Below, piece by piece: positions 63,128 through 64,000 of a stretch of DNA of 64,000 nucleotides. Below the pieces are notes generated by a model that was not told the DNA's origin, made no database searches, and saw only the letters and a list, made by a program, of their open reading frames with translations. Position 1 is the stretch's first letter; every line of letters begins with the position of its first letter. The translations under genes and the position numbers were made by a program. The stretch comes from Ricinus communis (Eukaryota > Streptophyta > Magnoliopsida > Malpighiales > Euphorbiaceae), in contig NC_063263.1 of NCBI RefSeq assembly GCF_019578655.1, positions 20,397,001-20,461,000 on the forward strand. The letters are read 5' to 3'.

Positions 63128-64000
63128 TGTAACGATCCAGAATCAGATCACATGAGATATTATCTGCTTTGGCCCTCCACTGACATCACAGTTTTGTCCC
63201 CTTGGTGGGTTCGAGAAATTCCAGGATGGGAGCCCTTCACTGGCCTCACGGTTTTGTCCCTTTGGCGGGTTCGAGAACTTCCCAGGAGGTCCCCCATCCT
63301 AGAATTTCTCTGAACCAAGCATATTTAACTTTGGAGTTTCTACAATCTGTTCTAACTCTTTACATATATGTTATCAACCATTCCCCATCCCTTTTCGATG
63401 TGTAATTCGATTCATTCATGTACCATTGTACCTTAGAGTGCTGCCACCCTACAAGCTTGCTAGAAGCCGCTCCTTGTCTAGGCATCCTATTTTTTCCTCG
63501 GCGTCCACTTCCCACCCTCGTTGGACCGCTTCTCTAAGCCAGGTTGTCACATGGCCACCAACTTCCGGTTGGTTCATTCTCGAACCACACATCTACTAGA
63601 TGGGTCCCACTCTGATACCATTTGTAACGACCCAAAACCAGATCACATGAGATATTGTCAGTTTTGGCCCTTCACTAGCCTTATGGTTTTGTCCCCCTGG
63701 CAGGTTTGAGAACTTCCTAGGAGGGTCCCCTTAGCGGGTTCGATAACTTTCTAGGAAGTCCCCCATCCTGGAATTTCTTTGAACGAAGCACGTTTAAATT
63801 TGGAGTTCCTACAACTCCACAGCCAAACGACCAAAATGCGCCTTATATGATTACTTCCAACTTTTTACATATATGTTATCAACTATTCCCCACTCAGTTT
63901 CGATGTGCAACTCGATTCATTCAAGTATCCCTGTACCTTAGAGTGTTGCCACCCTAGAAGTCTGCCAGAAGCCGCTCCTTGTCTAGGCATCCTATCTTTG
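63128..64000 (-). mobile_element. Cassandra-like TRIM with 5S rRNA-derived LTRs (runs off right edge)
   Basis: Two direct repeats start TGTAACGA(T/C)CC at 63128 and 63623 (period 495). On the minus strand the LTR ends ...CGTTACA, followed two bases later by primer-binding site TGGTATCAGAGT (63621-63610). Near the other LTR is a purine tract (GAGGAAAAAATAGGA). Minus strand 63330-63278 reads as 5S rRNA: box A-like AGTTAAATATGCTTGG, then box C-like AGGATGGGGGACCTCCTGGG. The second repeat has the same at 63800-63747. The 5' third of 5S is not recognisable. LTR about 357 bp if it starts TGCCTAGAC at 63484. No coding capacity. Confidence 0.72.

Noticed and set aside
63195..63215. GGGTTCGAGAA resembling a tRNA B box
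   Set aside because: No A box, cloverleaf or anticodon arm around it; it belongs to the Cassandra-like LTR.

Overview
This is a window of AT-rich plant nuclear DNA, from a eudicot. The evidence is intron-containing genes with GT-AG splice sites, the bHLH128 / RABA5 / pirin gene families, and typical plant LINE, Copia, TRIM, foldback and solo-LTR elements. Protein similarity recalled from memory suggests a rosid, possibly Malpighiales, but the species cannot be fixed from the sequence.

Layout. (1) Positions 1-25107 are a tandem array of a ~9.2 kb unit, nearly identical between copies. One unit is partial (1-6675) and two are complete (6676-15894 and 15895-25107). No host gene is visible. Each complete unit starts inside a decayed LINE (reverse-transcriptase end, zinc-binding and RNase H remnants, poly-A tail) and carries a 1.4 kb inverted-repeat element, a ~0.45 kb MITE and a (TA)n tract of different length in each copy. 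The array runs off the left edge. (2) 25840-28035 holds a decayed Copia pol fragment with one LTR on the minus strand. (3) 29275-35419 (+) is a six-exon bHLH transcription factor of the bHLH128 type; a 25/26-bp hairpin sits in its probable 3'UTR. (4) 37238-43478 (+) is a two-exon RabA5-clade small GTPase. Its 5.6 kb intron contains a perfect 492-bp tandem duplication, a foldback element, a complete 310-bp TRIM with target-site duplication, and a ~0.48 kb near-complete foldback. (5) 44962-46515 is a deleted Copia element (minus). (6) 48635-50620 (-) is a seven-exon pirin-like cupin gene. (7) 50761-58958 is AT-rich intergenic DNA with one clear 0.7 kb long-TIR MITE. (8) 58964-61846 is a 2.88 kb Gypsy-type solo LTR with a perfect CCTTC target duplication, landed just upstream of a TATA box of an older repeat. 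(9) 63128 to the right edge is a minus-strand TRIM whose LTRs carry a 5S-rRNA-like segment, as in Cassandra elements.

The three genes are not a functional unit. bHLH128 and RABA5 lie side by side in the same orientation, and from memory their Arabidopsis counterparts (At1g05805 and At1g05810) are also neighbours, so this looks like conserved microsynteny. The most unusual observations are the 9.2 kb array with its breakpoint in a LINE, the 3'UTR hairpin, and the stack of palindromic elements in the Rab intron.
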